NCBI GenBank assembly: GCA_034430275.1
Contig: DAOUEW010000022.1
Location: 1 to 12,127, forward strand
DNA length: 12,127 bases
Source: JAUVXJ01 sp034430275
Lineage (GTDB): Bacteria > Chloroflexota > Anaerolineae > UBA7937 > B3-Chlor
Reading direction: 5' to 3'
Both the position numbers and the translations under genes were made by a program. The stretch's first letter is position 1. The number at the start of each line of letters is the position of its first letter. The notes under the pieces were generated by a model, which ran no database searches, was not told where the DNA came from, and saw only the letters and a list, made by a program, of their open reading frames with translations. Below, in pieces: positions 11,488 through 12,127 of this stretch.

Positions 11488-12127
11488 ATGGTTTTCGAGA
11501 ACGCTGAGCCGTATCTGGCGGCCATCGAGACAGAGATGAGAGACTCTATGGCCGTCCACGATGGGGCGCTGGCCCCATACTACGGCATGATATCTTACCA
11601 CCTGGGTTGGGTAGACGACGACTTCTCCCCGACCGAAGGAGGATCCGGCAAGCGGCTGCGTCCTCTGTTGTGCCTGCTTTCCTGCGAGGCGAGCGGCGGT
11701 GACTGGCACCAAGCACTCCCAGCCGCAGCGGCCATTGAGTTCATCCACAACTTCTCCCTCATTCACGACGACATTGAGGACAACAGTGTCCAGCGACGTC
11801 ACCGGCCGACTTTGTGGAGCCTGTGGGGTCAGGCCCAGGCTATCAATGCGGGGGACGGGCTCTTTGCCATCAGCCGGCTGGCGTTGCAGCGCCTCGCGCA
11901 GAGAGGTGTCGCTCCAGACAAGATCGTGCGCGCCTTCCGACTCGTCGATGAGACCTGCCTGGATCTCACCGAGGGGCAATACCTCGATCTGGCCTTCGAA
12001 GCGGAGGACTCGGTGACGGTCGAGATGTACATGGAGATGATCGGCAAGAAGACCGCCGTACTGATGGGTTGCGCCACGCAACTGGGGGCTGTCCTGGCCA
12101 CGGACGATGAGTCCATCATCGAAGCCT
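11488..12127 (+). CDS. Trans-prenyl diphosphate synthase (probably geranylgeranyl diphosphate synthase), 3' end outside the window
   Basis: The first 213 residues of an all-alpha polyprenyl synthetase, which condenses allylic diphosphates with IPP. Visible are Gly-Lys-Arg-Leu-Arg-Pro (54-59), the first Asp-rich motif Asp-Asp-Ile-Glu-Asp (94-98), Arg103-Arg104, Ile-Asn-Ala-Gly-Asp (119-123), Gly-Gln-Tyr-Leu-Asp-Leu (163-168) and Lys-Lys-Thr-Ala (187-190). The second Asp-rich motif lies beyond the edge. The first motif has no two-residue insertion, and Phe89 sits five residues before it. That is the pattern of archaeal (type I) C20 synthases, so GGPP is the likely product (inference). The start is slightly uncertain: the ATG at 11488 is only 2 nt after a GAGGG overlapping the fni stop, and the next Met is at 11536. 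It is co-transcribed with fni. Confidence 0.92.
   Translation, partial: MVFENAEPYLAAIETEMRDSMAVHDGALAPYYGMISYHLGWVDDDFSPTEGGSGKRLRPLLCLLSCEASGGDWHQALPAAAAIEFIHNFSLIHDDIEDNSVQRRHRPTLWSLWGQAQAINAGDGLFAISRLALQRLAQRGVAPDKIVRAFRLVDETCLDLTEGQYLDLAFEAEDSVTVEMYMEMIGKKTAVLMGCATQLGAVLATDDESIIEA

Noticed and set aside
1..12127. tRNA, rRNA, tmRNA, CRISPR array, insertion sequence or phage gene
   Set aside because: I looked on both strands and saw no cloverleaf pattern, repeat-spacer array, transposase motif or long terminal repeats; a profile search would be needed to exclude cryptic RNAs.

Overview
The window is about 12.1 kb of fairly GC-rich bacterial DNA, densely packed with ordinary-looking chromosomal genes. 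I see no phage, transposon, CRISPR or plasmid functions. The gene mix is HflX, tandem CtpA proteases with SmpB, a FAD-less molybdenum hydroxylase, a ferredoxin-geranylgeranyl reductase fusion and a type 2 IPP isomerase. This fits an anaerobic or facultative, possibly uncultured bacterium; Chloroflexota is my best guess (inference, about 50%), since no rRNA or other marker is present.

Plus-strand left block (1-3690): the C-terminal tail of the GTPase HflX, then about 600 bp without a recognisable gene. Next come two tandem S41 C-terminal processing proteases and smpB, spaced 12 and 3 bp apart and so probably one transcript. This links trans-translation (SmpB) with extracytoplasmic tail-specific proteolysis.

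Minus-strand central block (10283 down to 3737): acpP, ferredoxin-GGR fusion, mobA, a fused [2Fe-2S]/Mo hydroxylase (915 aa), mobB and hpt. acpP has a strong promoter and its own intrinsic terminator. A second near-consensus promoter lies between GGR and mobA and would drive mobA, hydroxylase, mobB and hpt. That unit holds an enzyme, two factors for its cofactor, and a purine salvage enzyme.

Plus-strand right block (10362-12127): a near-consensus promoter, type 2 isopentenyl-diphosphate isomerase (fni) and a trans-prenyl diphosphate synthase cut by the window edge. With the GGR fusion across the divergent promoter region, this is a small isoprenoid cluster: IPP/DMAPP balance, chain elongation (predicted C20), then saturation of the prenyl chain. 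The acpP and fni promoters are back-to-back, their -35 elements forming a perfect 12-bp palindrome.

The most interesting points are the fused-ferredoxin GGR in this isoprenoid context, the palindromic divergent promoter, the CtpA-CtpA-SmpB operon, and a hydroxylase with xanthine-oxidase-like active-site residues, a MobA-type cofactor enzyme and hpt beside it. I found no clearly unprecedented multi-gene system.
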